Shown in pieces: positions 17,400 to 27,790 of a DNA stretch of 64,000 bases. The number at the start of each line of letters is the position of its first letter. Position 1 is the first letter of the stretch. A program made the translations under genes and the position numbers. The stretch is taken from positions 186,001-250,000 of the forward strand of contig CACVBU010000797.1 in assembly GCA_902728285.1 (NCBI GenBank), given 5' to 3'. The stretch is from Clytia hemisphaerica (lineage: Eukaryota > Cnidaria > Hydrozoa > Leptothecata > Clytiidae). The notes beneath the pieces are model-generated. The model saw nothing but the letters and a program-made list of their open reading frames with translations. It searched no databases and was not told the origin of the DNA.

Positions 17400-20300
17400 T
17401 TTTATGTTTTGTTTCCATCGGGTTGAAATGACTGACCATTGGCGCTCTGTGTTTTTCCCTTTGTGAGCCATAACGTCTGGTGGAATCATCTTCAAAATGA
17501 AGTCCGAATCATAGTTGGTTTAGATGTGTACGAAAATGTGTGGAGTGGGAACACCTTTCGTATAGGTCACAATGTTGCAAGATTCATGAGCATGACCAAT
17601 GGGATCCATTTCGGGAAAGTAGTGGTGATGGTGAACAACAATTGAATCAAGATAGATGTTGATCATTCTTGCCAAATTGTATTCCCCAACAACTTGATCT
17701 TGAAAGAAGAACCGCAACTCGAACTCGAACTTTGGATACATTCTCACGAGGCATGAAAAAGACGATGCTTTAACACCTCGACACGTTGTTTGAAAAAGTC
17801 AGCTTGAAGCTCTCTTGACTGACTTCGCCGACACTTTTGAAGTTGTTTTTAACTTTGATTTCTCGAATTCTTTCGTAAATGGTTTCTGGGGTGTAGTTCT
17901 CTTGGCTGTAAGTTCACCATCGAAGAGCAAGGAGACCAAACGAAGAACATTTTCACCAAGTTGCTCATACTCGTTTTCATTCACGAACCAAAAAAACGCG
18001 ATTCTTCTTGTTAGACATGGGATCAAGTCTTGTTCGGTACTGTTTGCCTGTTTCCTCGTGTTCATCTTCAGCCGCACTGTTTTTCGAAAAGTAGCTCTTT
18101 ACAGCGTCTTGGTTGGCAAATTCTCCAGCGTTTTTCTTCTGAAGAGTGATGGGAACGCAATCTTTGTCGAAAACCTTTATAAATTGTTCGAGTGTTGCGA
18201 GGCTCTCTACAAATTGGTAAAGGCAGTCAATAAGTTGTTCTCGATCGTTGGCAGTGTATGGTTCTGTAAAACGCCATTCATCCCACATGATGCTCAACAC
18301 GAATTGGTCCGCATTGGAAATCTTGTAATCAGAAATTACCTTCTCGTATGCACGGTCTTCAAGCATTTTAGCCATCTCAGCGTCGATGGCTTGGATCGAT
18401 TCGAGGTCAGGATTTTTACTCAAATGTTCTTTCTTGTCACGATGGGCTGTAACCAAGAGCTCTTGTTTAAGTCGATTAATCTGTGAGAAAAACATCATGA
18501 GAAGCTTTTCTTTCACCTGCCACATATTTTCGACCTCGCCAGATGTTCACATGCGGAGACTTTGGTTTGTGAACATCTTCATTTCCTTCAGAAGTGTTGA
18601 CAGTTCTGGAAAGTCTGACAATCTCATCTCCAATCATCATTTGGTAATCATCATCATCTTCAGAATCTTCGTAAACATCATCAGTGTCTTTGGCGTGTCC
18701 ACAAATACCCTTATTATTTCCTTTACCGGCGGTAATCTTTGCGTCATAATAACTCTTTAGGTGTCTCAAAATAGATAGGGTCCATCTTTTGATTGCAGAT
18801 CACACAGTTTAAATATTTGCCGACGGTGACGGAATTTTCTATGAAAAAAACAAACAAACAAGAAACACGTTAAAAGTCGATATTTTGGATATGACAGTTT
18901 TTATTTTTTTGAAAAAAAAATAAAAACCTCCAAAATAATTTCCCTCAAAAAAATGAAATTTTTCTGCTTTTTCAAAAAATTTAGGAAATTGAAACCCAAA
19001 GAAATCAAGAGTAACTAACCTGTCGTAATAGCATTTTTGTGTGGTAATTGTTCATCACCTTCTTTAGGCTTCTCGATAACGTAGAGAACCCCATCTTCGA
19101 ATACTATGTCACACTTCGAAATCGTTGTGTCTTCAATAAATTTGGATCGATCTCTCCAACTCATCTTCAAAGTTTTCTTGGCGCGTACCGCAACTTCTTT
19201 TTTGGTTGCTTCCATGATGATTTGGAAAAATTGCATGTAAAACACACCAAACCGTTGCTGGCTTCAGAGCGTTTTTGTCAAAAGAGCACTAGTGGCATTG
19301 AGTTCTTCCTTGGCTGTTGCTTCATGGCTGGATTCTCACTCTTCTCCATGTGCATGTTTATAATTCGTAACTTAAGTTCCATGAAAGCATTCATGGAAAG
19401 TACGGAAGTATTCCAAAGATTGTGACAGATTGACAATGTCTTCAACTTCAACATGGCGTCTTATTGTAAATGGAATTGTCGTGTAATCCATCATTTCTTC
19501 GTCGTCCATCGAAGTGTCTTTGTAGAAAGTATAATCGTTGGAACGTTTTGGACGGACAATGACAGTTGCTACAACGGCACACAAAATCATTTTGGCTTCT
19601 TTTTGTGCATCAGACTTGTAGATAATCCCATCTTTTCCGATTCTCCTGGTATATCTTTGCTAGCACAGGCTTCAGTATCGAAAGAAGCAACAATTGGACA
19701 AAGCAAGGTGCTGGCGAATTCTTTTGACTCGAAATGTTCGATGTGCGGGATTGTATTGAAAACCATTGAACTGACATGTCCACCAACACAGGACATGATA
19801 TGGTTTTCAAATCGTTCTTTCTTTAAAAAACCAGTCATGCAAGCATTACAGTTGTGCACAGTCTGCCATGACTTTGCGGCATATTTAACCCTTCGACTCT
19901 TGGCTGTTGAGACTTTCTCATCTCCATCCAAATAACCTCCAGTTAAGCAGGCGTTGGTGGTGTTTATAATATTGGCTAACTTGTCGGCACCTTTTCGTAG
20001 AAAAAGCGTTCATCATTGTGGTAGATAAATTTTCCCACATTGAGAACAGCAGCACAATGGAATTGGGTGCCTTCACCCTCTTCGGTAAGAACGATATTGA
20101 ATGAAGTGTTGTGGTGTCGGGGTTTATTGATTTGCTTTGTTGAACGATAATCACCGAAGATGTTAGTCGATTGACTGAAGTCACTTTGTCACCGCTGACC
20201 ACTTTTGTATGAACTCGATCTTCGGCCATTAAATAAAGGTTAAACGAAATATTCACACCGTGATTATTTAGCTCAGCTTCAATTTGTGTAAGTTTGTCCG

Positions 20301-20586
20301 CGATATTATCTTCATCAATGGAAGGAAAGATATAATCTTTTTCGAACATGCGATCTGGTAAACCTTCTACACCTATTGTGGATGGGCCCAGGCTTTTGAT
20401 GATACGATAAGGATAGTCTAAAATACCAAGTTTGTCCAAGTCAACCTTATCAATGATCTCTCCTTTTTCGAAGCGAGATTTCTGATGTGTCTTGTAGACG
20501 AGCATGGCAACACACCCGACTATCGTTGAGATGAAACAATTCTCATTAGATTTAAGGTTTGCAAATTTCGGTTCATCTGGATCGAG
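17400..20586 (-). pseudogene. PolB N-terminal and exonuclease region, broken into several frames
   Basis: Fragments in changing frames carry, in order: an N-terminal Polinton-type domain (from 20,586), a zinc-knuckle-like CxxC...H...C near 19,840, Exo I as SFDTEA near 19,675, a CxxC pair near 18,795, and an Exo II-like TNYDSDFIL near 17,515 that sits directly after an in-frame stop. One clear GT-AG intron (18,839-19,019) interrupts it. At least six further frame changes occur, near 20,120, 19,998, 19,595, 18,790, 18,520 and 18,020, several at homopolymer runs. Either the polymerase has decayed or the assembly carries uncorrected base-calling errors here. Annotated as a broken gene rather than as separate small proteins. 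Confidence 0.68.
18839..19019 (-). other. Candidate 181-bp intron in the polymerase gene
   Basis: On the minus strand the donor is CGACAG|GTTAGT and the acceptor is TTTTTTTCATAG|AAAATTCC with a strong pyrimidine tract. The interior is AT-rich with long A and T runs, unlike the flanking coding sequence. Joining the sides preserves the reading frame into a segment with a CxxC motif. This is one of the best-supported introns in the element. Confidence 0.7.
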
Positions 20587-20801
20587 CTGAAAATTTATAA
20601 ATAATGAGAATTATTACACCTTTTAGTCAATGGAAAAATAAGTAAAGTTTGGTATATATTCATGATTTCTTTTTTATAAAAAAAAAACTTATTAAAGGAA
20701 AAATAAGCAGCATAATAAAAGTTGCCTTTAAAGTATTGTTTCAATGTCTTTTATTGCTTCGTACAAGAGCTGATTTTCTTTGCTTTTAAAAGTTGTAGTA
20801 C
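20587..20801 (-). other. Candidate 215-bp intron at the 5' end of the polymerase region
   Basis: The donor TTTAAG|GTACTA lies inside the preceding acidic ORF and the acceptor AAATTTTCAG|CTCGAT precedes the polymerase N-terminal frame. Both ends are phase 0, so the acidic protein could be the polymerase's N-terminal extension. Without splicing, the acidic ORF stops at 20,751, where an AATAAA overlaps the stop, so it could equally be an independent gene with its own end. Confidence 0.4.
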
Positions 20802-21856
20802 CTTAAAGTCAATTATCTCATCGGCTTTAGTTTTGGCAAGTTTCTGACGTATGCTTTTAATCAACGAGGCGTCCATATCCTTTTGATCTCCGCTTGTCAC
20901 CATTTTTACAGTACCATCCTTCATCTCGACCATTTTCACTCCTTCGTCTAGTTCTTCACACTCGTTATCAGGCTTGGTGATTTCACTTTCAGCTTCTTCA
21001 TCTCCTCCTGATTCGATCTCACCGTCACGGAAATTCAAAGGAGCTCCTCCATCCTCTCCAGTCTCGTTTTCATCTTCAAAGTCTGGTTGGAAATGGATTT
21101 GTTCCCGGTTTTGTATTTTAGTATCACCGACTATTCGAGTAACTTGAGCGCTCGGCAATGTTTTATCAACCCGATTGTAAAACGAAGGTTGGTTAGTTTC
21201 TTCTTCCATTTCTTGGTCATCGATCTGTATAACAAATAGAACATCATAGAACAAATGGTTAGATATTTAAAGGTAATTTTGCCAGGTTAAAAAACAAGTG
21301 TGAATGTCATATTGAAAACAGAATATCAAAAATTACGGAAATATAACTTACCATTTCTCCATTAAGCTTTTCCATTTCTTGGCTATCGTCTTCACTTTCC
21401 ATGCATTCATCTTCAGTGTCTAAATTTATGCTATCCACTCTCTTTTTGATGGCTTCTGCTTTGGCTGCTTTCTTTAACTTATGTTTCTCAAAAAAACTTT
21501 TTGAATTTCTTCTCCAGAAAATTTGATTGATGCTGGTTTTTTGACGGATTTTTTCGTTTTCTTTGTCGATGTAGCAAGAATCTTTTGCTGGGAACTCTCC
21601 CTTTTTCCCTTTACCAATGGTGATTTAACTTTCTTGAGTTTGGGTGTAGCCAGTTCTTCAGAATGTTGGTAATTTTTTTTGTTTTCATCGTCTTCTTTTT
21701 CCCACAGTTTTCTTTTCACTGCTCCAACACTTGTTTTGGGATTTGTTAAAAGTGACTTTTTAACAGGTGCGACTGGTTGTGCTGGAGGTATGGAAAATGA
21801 CGCTTCATTACACTCAAAATCAGTTTCGTCTGAAGATGAAGATGAAGTTACTGTTA
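20751..21856 (-). CDS. Acidic/lysine-rich two-exon gene, possible N-terminal part of the polymerase gene
   Basis: Exon 2 (20,751-21,224) encodes an acidic protein rich in D/E with a helical C-terminus. Exon 1 (21,352-21,856) encodes a serine/acid stretch followed by a very lysine-rich region. They are separated by a GT-AG intron at 21,225-21,351 (donor AAATG|GTAAGT, acceptor TTATACAG|ATCGAT) in phase 0. Exon 1 is itself split by a frame change at a seven-T run near 21,487. No ATG obviously opens exon 1. No enzyme motif is seen. Charged N-terminal extensions of this kind could carry nuclear localisation signals or, if joined to the polymerase, a terminal-protein-like region; this is a guess. 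Confidence 0.5.
21225..21351 (-). other. 127-bp intron with consensus splice sites
   Basis: Minus-strand donor GTAAGTTATA and acceptor TTGTTATACAG, with an AT-rich, T-rich interior. Both flanking exons are in phase 0 and have the same acidic composition. This is the clearest intron by splice consensus in the element. Confidence 0.72.
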
Positions 21857-23230
21857 CTATTTTGAAGGCTTTCTGATCGATGGAAAAGGTACGACCAATT
21901 CACCTTCTGATTTTTGCGAAACTGCTTGCTTGCGTTTTCGGTGGGTTGATGATTGTTGTTGATCCTGATTCTGTTTTGTCATTGAATTCATAATGGCGAT
22001 TGTTTGTTTGGAAAATGTTTTTATGGTCTCCAAATCGTCGTTGTTCAAAGTTGGGTAGGATTCCGAATTGATTTTCCTGGAGGTTGATGCGATATGCCCT
22101 TTCAACATCTTTTGAAGACGTTCTCGAGTCTTGGACCTGTTTGCGTGATTTGACTGGATTTGTTCATAGCACATCTTGAATAGGACTTCGAATTTTTTGA
22201 TATCAATCTTAAATTCATCTTCTGCCATGTCTCCTGTTTTGTATTCGTTTGAGTCTATTCTTCCCTTGACGAGTCTGGAAAGTGATGCAAACGAATTAAT
22301 ATCATAAAGTACACTAATATTAAAGTTTACAATGCGCCTGACAGTCCAGTTACTACCGACAACATTGAAAGTGTTAACAACTTTGGAATTTATGTTTCCT
22401 AGTCCGTCACTCAGGAGACGTTTAATATTAAGTACATGACCAGAAACAAGAGCAGAATATTCTCTGGTGGTTCTGCGTTCCGAACAATCTTCAAAATATT
22501 CATTCGTAGTATTGAAACCGTCTTCATAAGCAAAGTCATCCATTTTCTCTACGCTTTTTGAAAATTCAACAGTTATTTCAAACAATATTTGACAGCTGTT
22601 CTGGGTTTTTGAAATTCCAGCAAAAAACGTTTTAAATAAAACTTTTGATAGCATCATGAAAACTTCTAAGGGTGAACCAATACCAACATAGATTTTCATT
22701 TTACGATTAAAGTCAAGTTCTATATTCTCTTTCTGTTCAATTTTGACTCGAGCACATTTTACATAATGTCGTTCTTCTTGAGAATAAAAGGTGGCAATGT
22801 TATTTGTCTCTTTTTCACTCAAAGTTTTCACATCATTATTTATAAACGCGTTAAAGTAGTAGAGAAACCAAGCCACGGCAGAAGATCTGTTAATTCTTTC
22901 ACTCTCAACAATCGTTTCAGAATTTACACTGTCAGCCTCGTCAAAATTCTCGTAAGCTTCAAACATGTGTCGTATTTTGTTCGAGTCAAGTTTCACCTTT
23001 TCTCTTTGTAAAGTGTATTTAGTAGCTTTTTGCTTTAAGACCTTCAAAAGCCTAAGCATGGTGTCAAATGTTTTAGCATCGACCTCTTTTTTACTATATC
23101 GTAACTTGACATACCTTTCAAGTGTCTGGTCGTTTCTTGGAATATTATGTTCCTCAATGAAATGTTTTTTTAGTGTTTCTCGGCTTTTGAATATCTCGCT
23201 GCAAAGCACACATTTTACTTCTTTTGTCAT
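21857..23230 (-). CDS. C2H2-finger protein of unknown function
   Basis: The first ATG is at 23,230 (457 residues). The N-terminus carries one classical C2H2 finger, CVLCSEIF...LKKHFIEEH, at about residues 6-27. The rest is a helical globular protein with no recognised domain, rich in F, N and K, ending in a glutamine/basic segment. A single N-terminal finger ahead of a unique domain suggests a DNA-binding replication or regulatory protein. The ORF is intact. Its 3' end abuts the next exon with no spacing, and the frames change there, so a connection to the downstream gene is possible. Upstream, 23,231-23,476 is an AT-rich spacer. Confidence 0.6.
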   Translation of the reverse strand: MTKEVKCVLCSEIFKSRETLKKHFIEEHNIPRNDQTLERYVKLRYSKKEVDAKTFDTMLRLLKVLKQKATKYTLQREKVKLDSNKIRHMFEAYENFDEADSVNSETIVESERINRSSAVAWFLYYFNAFINNDVKTLSEKETNNIATFYSQEERHYVKCARVKIEQKENIELDFNRKMKIYVGIGSPLEVFMMLSKVLFKTFFAGISKTQNSCQILFEITVEFSKSVEKMDDFAYEDGFNTTNEYFEDCSERRTTREYSALVSGHVLNIKRLLSDGLGNINSKVVNTFNVVGSNWTVRRIVNFNISVLYDINSFASLSRLVKGRIDSNEYKTGDMAEDEFKIDIKKFEVLFKMCYEQIQSNHANRSKTRERLQKMLKGHIASTSRKINSESYPTLNNDDLETIKTFSKQTIAIMNSMTKQNQDQQQSSTHRKRKQAVSQKSEGELVVPFPSIRKPSK

Positions 23231-23476
23231 TTTGAAAAATAACAATCAGATCAAAACCACCAATCGTTGTTGTACCTCCTTTTTTTCCTTTATTTCTAAT
23301 CTATTGATATCTGAAAAATACAAATAAACATGTTTGATTAATAAACAAAATTGATTAAAGCACTAAAACGTGAGAAACAGTTTTTTATATTACAAAGCCA
23401 GACGCGAATGTATTTTTTTCTTTTCTCCAAACAAATTAATTTTAAACATATTCATATATATAAAACTACACCTAGA

Positions 23477-24333
23477 TTAACATAATTTATCCACAATAAA
23501 AATGTCAACGTTAAATAAAGGTTTGCAAATATTGCTTTCATAATCGTTGAAGTGGTGAATAAAATATTCATGTCTTAAAAATAAAAAATTGGTATTACAG
23601 CTATTAAAATTATCTATATACTTTCCAAACATTAATTCCTCTTCATCATAGTCAGGTGTGATGTCAATTATATGAAACTTCGCTTTATATTGCGTAACTT
23701 GTTTCACATAAGACTTTGCGCGCTTAGTTAGAAAAATGCCAAAAAAACTCTGCACCACGTTCAAGACACTCTTTTTAAAACAAAAATCCTTATCTGAAAG
23801 TGCGATGCAGGTAAACAAAATACTGTACGCCGCGTCCAAATCATTTCCAACTTCGCTGGCTACATGAAAAAACCGCGCATATACATAAACACTCAACTCA
23901 TCAAAAATTTCTGAAATTAAACTTTCGCCGCAAAAAAAAAGATTTAAAAAACCATCAAGTTTAAAATTAACATACAAATCAATTAATAACCGTAAATAAC
24001 AATTGGCAAGCAAAGACAAAACTCTACGCCCTTTGTTGCCCGAAGAATACTTATCAATACATAAAATTTCTAAACCATTCTCACATATCAATTTATCATC
24101 GTCACCCACGTCATTCTGATATAAATTGGAATAATATTCTACACACAAAGTTTTGCCCACTTGAAGAGTGAAGCAATCTCTTCTATTATTTGAAAAATCA
24201 AATGAATATAATAGTTGAAAATGCTTATTATTAATCTGCAAAATACAAAGACTTTCCTGGCTTAATTGTAAACCAATATGAGTTTCCTTAGTGGTCGTTA
24301 AGGAAACAAAATCATAAATTTGAGGTTTTGAGA
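23477..24333 (-). CDS. Unknown protein, 254-codon ORF with open frame upstream
   Basis: The ATG-bounded ORF covers 23,477-24,241 (254 residues) but the frame is open upstream through 24,333 into the end of the preceding gene without a stop. It is rich in F, L, C, N and Y. A hydrophobic helical segment (about residues 80-125) could be a buried helix or a membrane helix. There is no recognised motif. The open upstream frame suggests it is the continuation of the 24,334-25,033 gene after a frame change. Confidence 0.45.
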
Positions 24334-25033
24334 TTACATCATAACATTTATCATACCATACATATATTTGAAAATTCGAGTGGCACTGTCGTATTTTCCT
24401 CCTAAATTCCTTTCATTCATGATACTCATTAAAGATTTATCTGTAACAACCAAACGGTGATTATCATGAACTGGAATCAAGCTCGAATAAAACAAAGTAT
24501 TGAATATCGAAGGCTCGCATTCAAAATACTGATCATTTGACAAACCAGTGTAGATATAATGACGATCTGAACGGTATCGTGAACTATCCAAAATCATTTC
24601 AAATTGCTCGTCCAAAGGAATTATAGAATAGTGATTTTGCCAATGATAATCTTCCACCAAAAATATCAAATAAAAATTGCATTCGTTTTCTGCCTTGTGT
24701 AACCTCAGATTATGATCGTTTCTTCGGCTTTCCAAAAAGGTAAAAATATCATTTTGAATATAAGACAAATACGAACTGGCAAAAGTCCCCTTACCGTTTA
24801 TCATCATAGAATCTTTTGAAAAATAGAGCGGTATGAGCATATTCGCGTTGTCATCAGAATCCCTATTTTCGAAAGTGAAAAAATTCGAAAGAATCAACTG
24901 CTCCAGAATTTCCTTATCGAGTTTGATCTTGTCAACGATATTCATTGTATCGAGGCACATTGTTGAATTGAGTTCGATCGAATTTTTTGCAAAATCAAAG
25001 GCCTTGACAAGCGAATCGACTCTTTGCTCTGAA
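24334..25033 (-). CDS. Unknown protein, faint resemblance to Ulp1/adenain-type proteases
   Basis: The ORF starts at an ATG at 24,960 (208 residues), but the frame continues upstream to 25,033, where a good acceptor (TTGATTTTTCAG) precedes it, so there is probably an earlier exon. A segment reading FYLIFLVEDYHWQNHYSII followed by LDSSRY recalls the His-Trp and Asp stretches of C48/adenain cysteine proteases, an expected Polinton gene. However, I cannot find a convincing downstream Gln/Cys, so the active site is incomplete in this frame. The protease identity is a weak inference. Confidence 0.42.
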
Positions 25034-25202
25034 AAATCAATTAAGAAAAAAATATGTCAAAATTAATAAAGAATAAAACAAAAAAAGAAAACAACATCAA
25101 ATTACTTAATTAAAAAACAAAGTCTGTAAACCACATAATAAGTAATACTATAATAGCATAATAGTACAACATTATGATGCAAGAGTGATTAAATGTATTA
25201 TC
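25034..25202. other. AT-rich spacer, probably partly intronic
   Basis: It is very AT-rich. On the minus strand it ends with a polypyrimidine-CAG acceptor at 25,034. A possible donor (AAGTAATTTG) lies near 25,105 but its exon is not resolved. No coding sequence is supported. Confidence 0.3.
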
Positions 25203-26075
25203 TTATTTTTTGTCCATGAATTCTATTGGTAATATGTGATTCACGTTTGTGAAACTTATTTGCATAGTCTTCCATGTAAGAAAGACAGTTTGCAAAAAAC
25301 CCTCAGTGGGAACATAATCTTGTAAACGATATCTCTCAGCCTCAGCTTCGAATTCGTCAATTGAAGGGTAGTCCTCCTTTGTCATGTCAATTTTTTCGCA
25401 ACACGGTTGATTTTTAATAAAAAACATTAAAGGAATACTGGACTTGTTTTCGTCTTCCTCGTTTTTCCATTTCAATTCATCGTACTTAGGTACGAGAACC
25501 AAAGCTCCAATGAGAAAAGAGAGATCATAAGCATGTTCGAATTGGTCTTGAAATCTCTTTGGTAAATGGAATCTGAATTCAATTTCCTTGTAATCGATTT
25601 CATCGGGTTCACCATTTTCATTGTTACACTTGCGAACATTATCCTCCCCGGTTAAATCAAACAAAAATTTTATATCTATGACAATCTCCTCCCGACATTT
25701 GGGGTCCTTCTTCTTTGAGAAGTTGACCCGATTTGCACCCACACAAACGGCTATAGTTTGAGTTGGGAAGCGTTTTTTTTTCAAAATAACTTGCCTAGGG
25801 GCATCACAACAGTCAGTAGGGCTGATTGCATCGACGTCAAAAGCAGAAATTTCTCTTGACATAACTAAACTTTTACTACCCTTACTTGCTCTGGCAATCA
25901 TCATATTTCTTTTAGCGTATCCATTATCCTCTTGTAATTGGATTCGTTGGTTGGTTGCAGAGCTGCTCGAAACTTTGGAAGTACGTTGCTTTTCAGTCTT
26001 CTTTTTCTTTGGTGATGGTTTGAAAACCGGAATTAAGTCCTCTTCTTCAATTTCATCCATTTCTTGCTCATCCAT
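25203..26075 (-). CDS. Unknown 290-residue protein, structural candidate
   Basis: This intact ORF starts with ATG at 26,075. The first 25 residues are acidic, then a basic serine-rich stretch (about 15-50), then a globular part rich in beta-like alternating residues with several cysteines. No catalytic motif or membrane segment is seen. The size and beta-rich composition would suit a penton-like or other minor structural protein of a Polinton, but no signature supports this. The gene may have an additional basic N-terminus (see 26,089-26,169), whose frame ends just upstream. Confidence 0.55.
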   Translation of the reverse strand: MDEQEMDEIEEEDLIPVFKPSPKKKKTEKQRTSKVSSSSATNQRIQLQEDNGYAKRNMMIARASKGSKSLVMSREISAFDVDAISPTDCCDAPRQVILKKKRFPTQTIAVCVGANRVNFSKKKDPKCREEIVIDIKFLFDLTGEDNVRKCNNENGEPDEIDYKEIEFRFHLPKRFQDQFEHAYDLSFLIGALVLVPKYDELKWKNEEDENKSSIPLMFFIKNQPCCEKIDMTKEDYPSIDEFEAEAERYRLQDYVPTEGFLQTVFLTWKTMQISFTNVNHILPIEFMDKK

Positions 26076-26088
26076 TTCAGAATCAGAA

Positions 26089-26169
26089 TTATTTCGATGA
26101 TTTCTTCATCTTCTCCTTCCTCAAGAATTTAGGTTGCTTATAAGCAACGGTGCGTGATCGTTTAGACAT
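26089..26169 (-). CDS. Short basic ORF, possible N-terminus of the adjacent gene
   Basis: A 26-residue ORF beginning MSKRSRTVAY and ending in a lysine/serine cluster stops 14 bases before the 290-residue gene. It resembles the basic N-terminal arms of capsid-type proteins. A single-base frame change would put it in frame with the next gene; this is untested. It may be the true start of that gene or a chance ORF. Confidence 0.3.
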   Translation of the reverse strand: MSKRSRTVAYKQPKFLRKEKMKKSSK

Positions 26170-26358
26170 CGTTTTGGTGTTGATTCCAAGTCTTGATTTG
26201 TTGATTGGTTGTTTAGATGCTTGGTTTTCTTCTCGGCCTTCTATTTTTTCGGCATTGAGTGATTTTGTTAGAAAAATTATCGGTTTTTATAGAAATTTTT
26301 GAATTTTTAATTACAATGGTTTTTCCATATACGGTTCACACATAAAATACATAAATTA

Positions 26359-27040
26359 GAAAATAATTAAAACATTGATATAGCAATGTCGTAAACATTG
26401 TATGTAATTAGGGGGGGCATGGTTAAAAAAGACGATGTTGGGGCATACTTATGTCGAAAAAACAGGGTCTGAATAGAGTGGTAATTATGATATATTGGAA
26501 TGAATTATTACATAATTACTAAAAATGTAATTTGTTAATAAGGAAGTACAGTCTGTGACGTCATTTTTTTCAAGATTTTTGAATTCTTTTAAAAAACGTT
26601 TAAGAAAATAATTGAAACATTGATATAGCAATGTCGTAAATATTGTACGTAATTAGGGGGGACATGATTCAAAAAGACGATGTGGGGGCATATGTCGAAA
26701 AACAGGGTAGTGGTAATCATGATATATTGGAATGAATTATTGCATAAAATATTTTATAACAAATTTATAGTATAATTACTCATTAAAGAAGTCATGAAAA
26801 AATGTTTTTTTGTTGATAAGAAAATATAATCTGTGACGTCATTTGCTCAGGTCTCGCGTAAAAATCAACAAAATTTGTGCAGGCAAGCCTCGAATTTTTT
26901 TATTTTGATATGTGTGGGGGCAATGTTCTTTTTTTCAAGATTTTTGAATTATTTTAAAAAAATTTTTTTTTTTGGGGGGGGGGCATGGTTCAAAAAGGCG
27001 ATGGGGGGGCATATGTCGAAAAACAGGGTCTGAATAGAAG
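26359..27040. repeat. Tandem repeats of about 245 bp with G-runs, two full copies and a partial third
   Basis: Copy 1 (about 26,359-26,580) and copy 2 (about 26,604-26,850) share AACATTGATATAGCAATGTC, a G-rich run followed by CATG, CATATGTCGAAAA-ACAGGGT, ATGATATATTGGAATGAATT and CTGTGACGTCATTT in the same order. A third partial copy (about 26,970-27,035) has the G-run, the CATATGTCGAAAAACAGGGT segment and GTCTGAATAG. They lie directly beside the right border of the virus-like element. Confidence 0.8.
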
Positions 27041-27099
27041 TCACGTGTCAAGCTCGAATCTGATTGGAGTTGCTATTGGATTCAATTGTCTTTTTTTTG

Positions 27100-27790
27100 G
27101 GGGGGGCATGTTTCTATCATCATCACAAAACAAAGCGCATTCATCACGATTAAAGACCATAAACCGAACTTCGAAAATAACACCAAATGCAGGCTGATCA
27201 ACCCAGCGAAGTCTGAAATCGGAAAAATTAGCAAAAAACTTCTTGAAAACAACAACAAAACGGTACGCGAAGCAACCCAAGTCAAGCAATGGCATAAATC
27301 AGAAGACACGATCGAATGGTTCAAAAATATCAAATACAAAAAGACTTCGTTTTTCGTCCAGTTTGATATCGTTTCCATCCATAACTAAGGAATTGTTATC
27401 AAAAGCCCTTACTTTTGCAAAACGTTTCGTCGATATTCCAGAGGAACACGAGAAAATCATTTTCCATACCCAAAAGTCTCTTCTATTTACAGACGAAGAC
27501 CCATGGGTGAAAAGCTCCGGAGACCCGAATTTTGATGTAACAATGGGCAGTTTTGATGGAGCGGAAGCTTGCGAACTAGTCGGACTATATATACTTGACA
27601 AACTTGGTGAAAAATATGGTCGTGAAAAGTGTGGATTATATCGCGATGACGGTCTTGGCTGCTTCCGCGGATCCGGCTCACGATCAGAAAGAATCAAAAA
27701 AGATTTTGTTGAGATTTTTGACACCGACATCGAATTAAAAATAACAATCGAAACCAACCTAAAAATTGTAAATTTCCTAGATGTTAAATA
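27100..27790 (+). pseudogene. Penelope-like reverse transcriptase fragment
   Basis: It begins within a segment with ITIKDHKPNF and CRLINPAKSEIGKISK, typical of the early RT motifs in Penelope-like elements, followed by motif A (FVQFDIVS). After a frame change near 27,387 the sequence continues to motif C (GLYRDDGLG, the YxDD box) and a FLDV segment. The catalytic aspartates are preserved but the frame is broken and the N-terminus is absent, so it cannot encode an active enzyme as it stands. Confidence 0.85.

Larger units (their letters stand above)
1..26300 (-). mobile_element. Maverick/Polinton-like endogenous virus (partial, left end outside window)
   Basis: All convincing genes here lie on the minus strand, closely packed, and include a DDE integrase, a packaging ATPase with Walker A and B motifs and a protein-primed type PolB with motifs A, B and C. 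That trio defines Maverick/Polinton and adintovirus-like elements. Gene order from the right is: three or four unknown genes, a C2H2 protein, PolB, ATPase, a 415-codon ORF, a giant protein, a lysine-rich ORF, integrase, capsid candidate. The right limit is placed near 26,300 because gene-like sequence stops and unrelated tandem repeats begin at 26,359. I saw no inverted repeat there that could be paired, since the left end is missing. Most left-half ORFs are intact while the right half is split by introns and frame breaks. Confidence 0.82.

Noticed and set aside
17815-18486. Plus-strand 223-codon ORF
   Set aside because: It lies antisense to the polymerase exonuclease region and is phenylalanine/serine-rich, as expected of a shadow of charged coding sequence.
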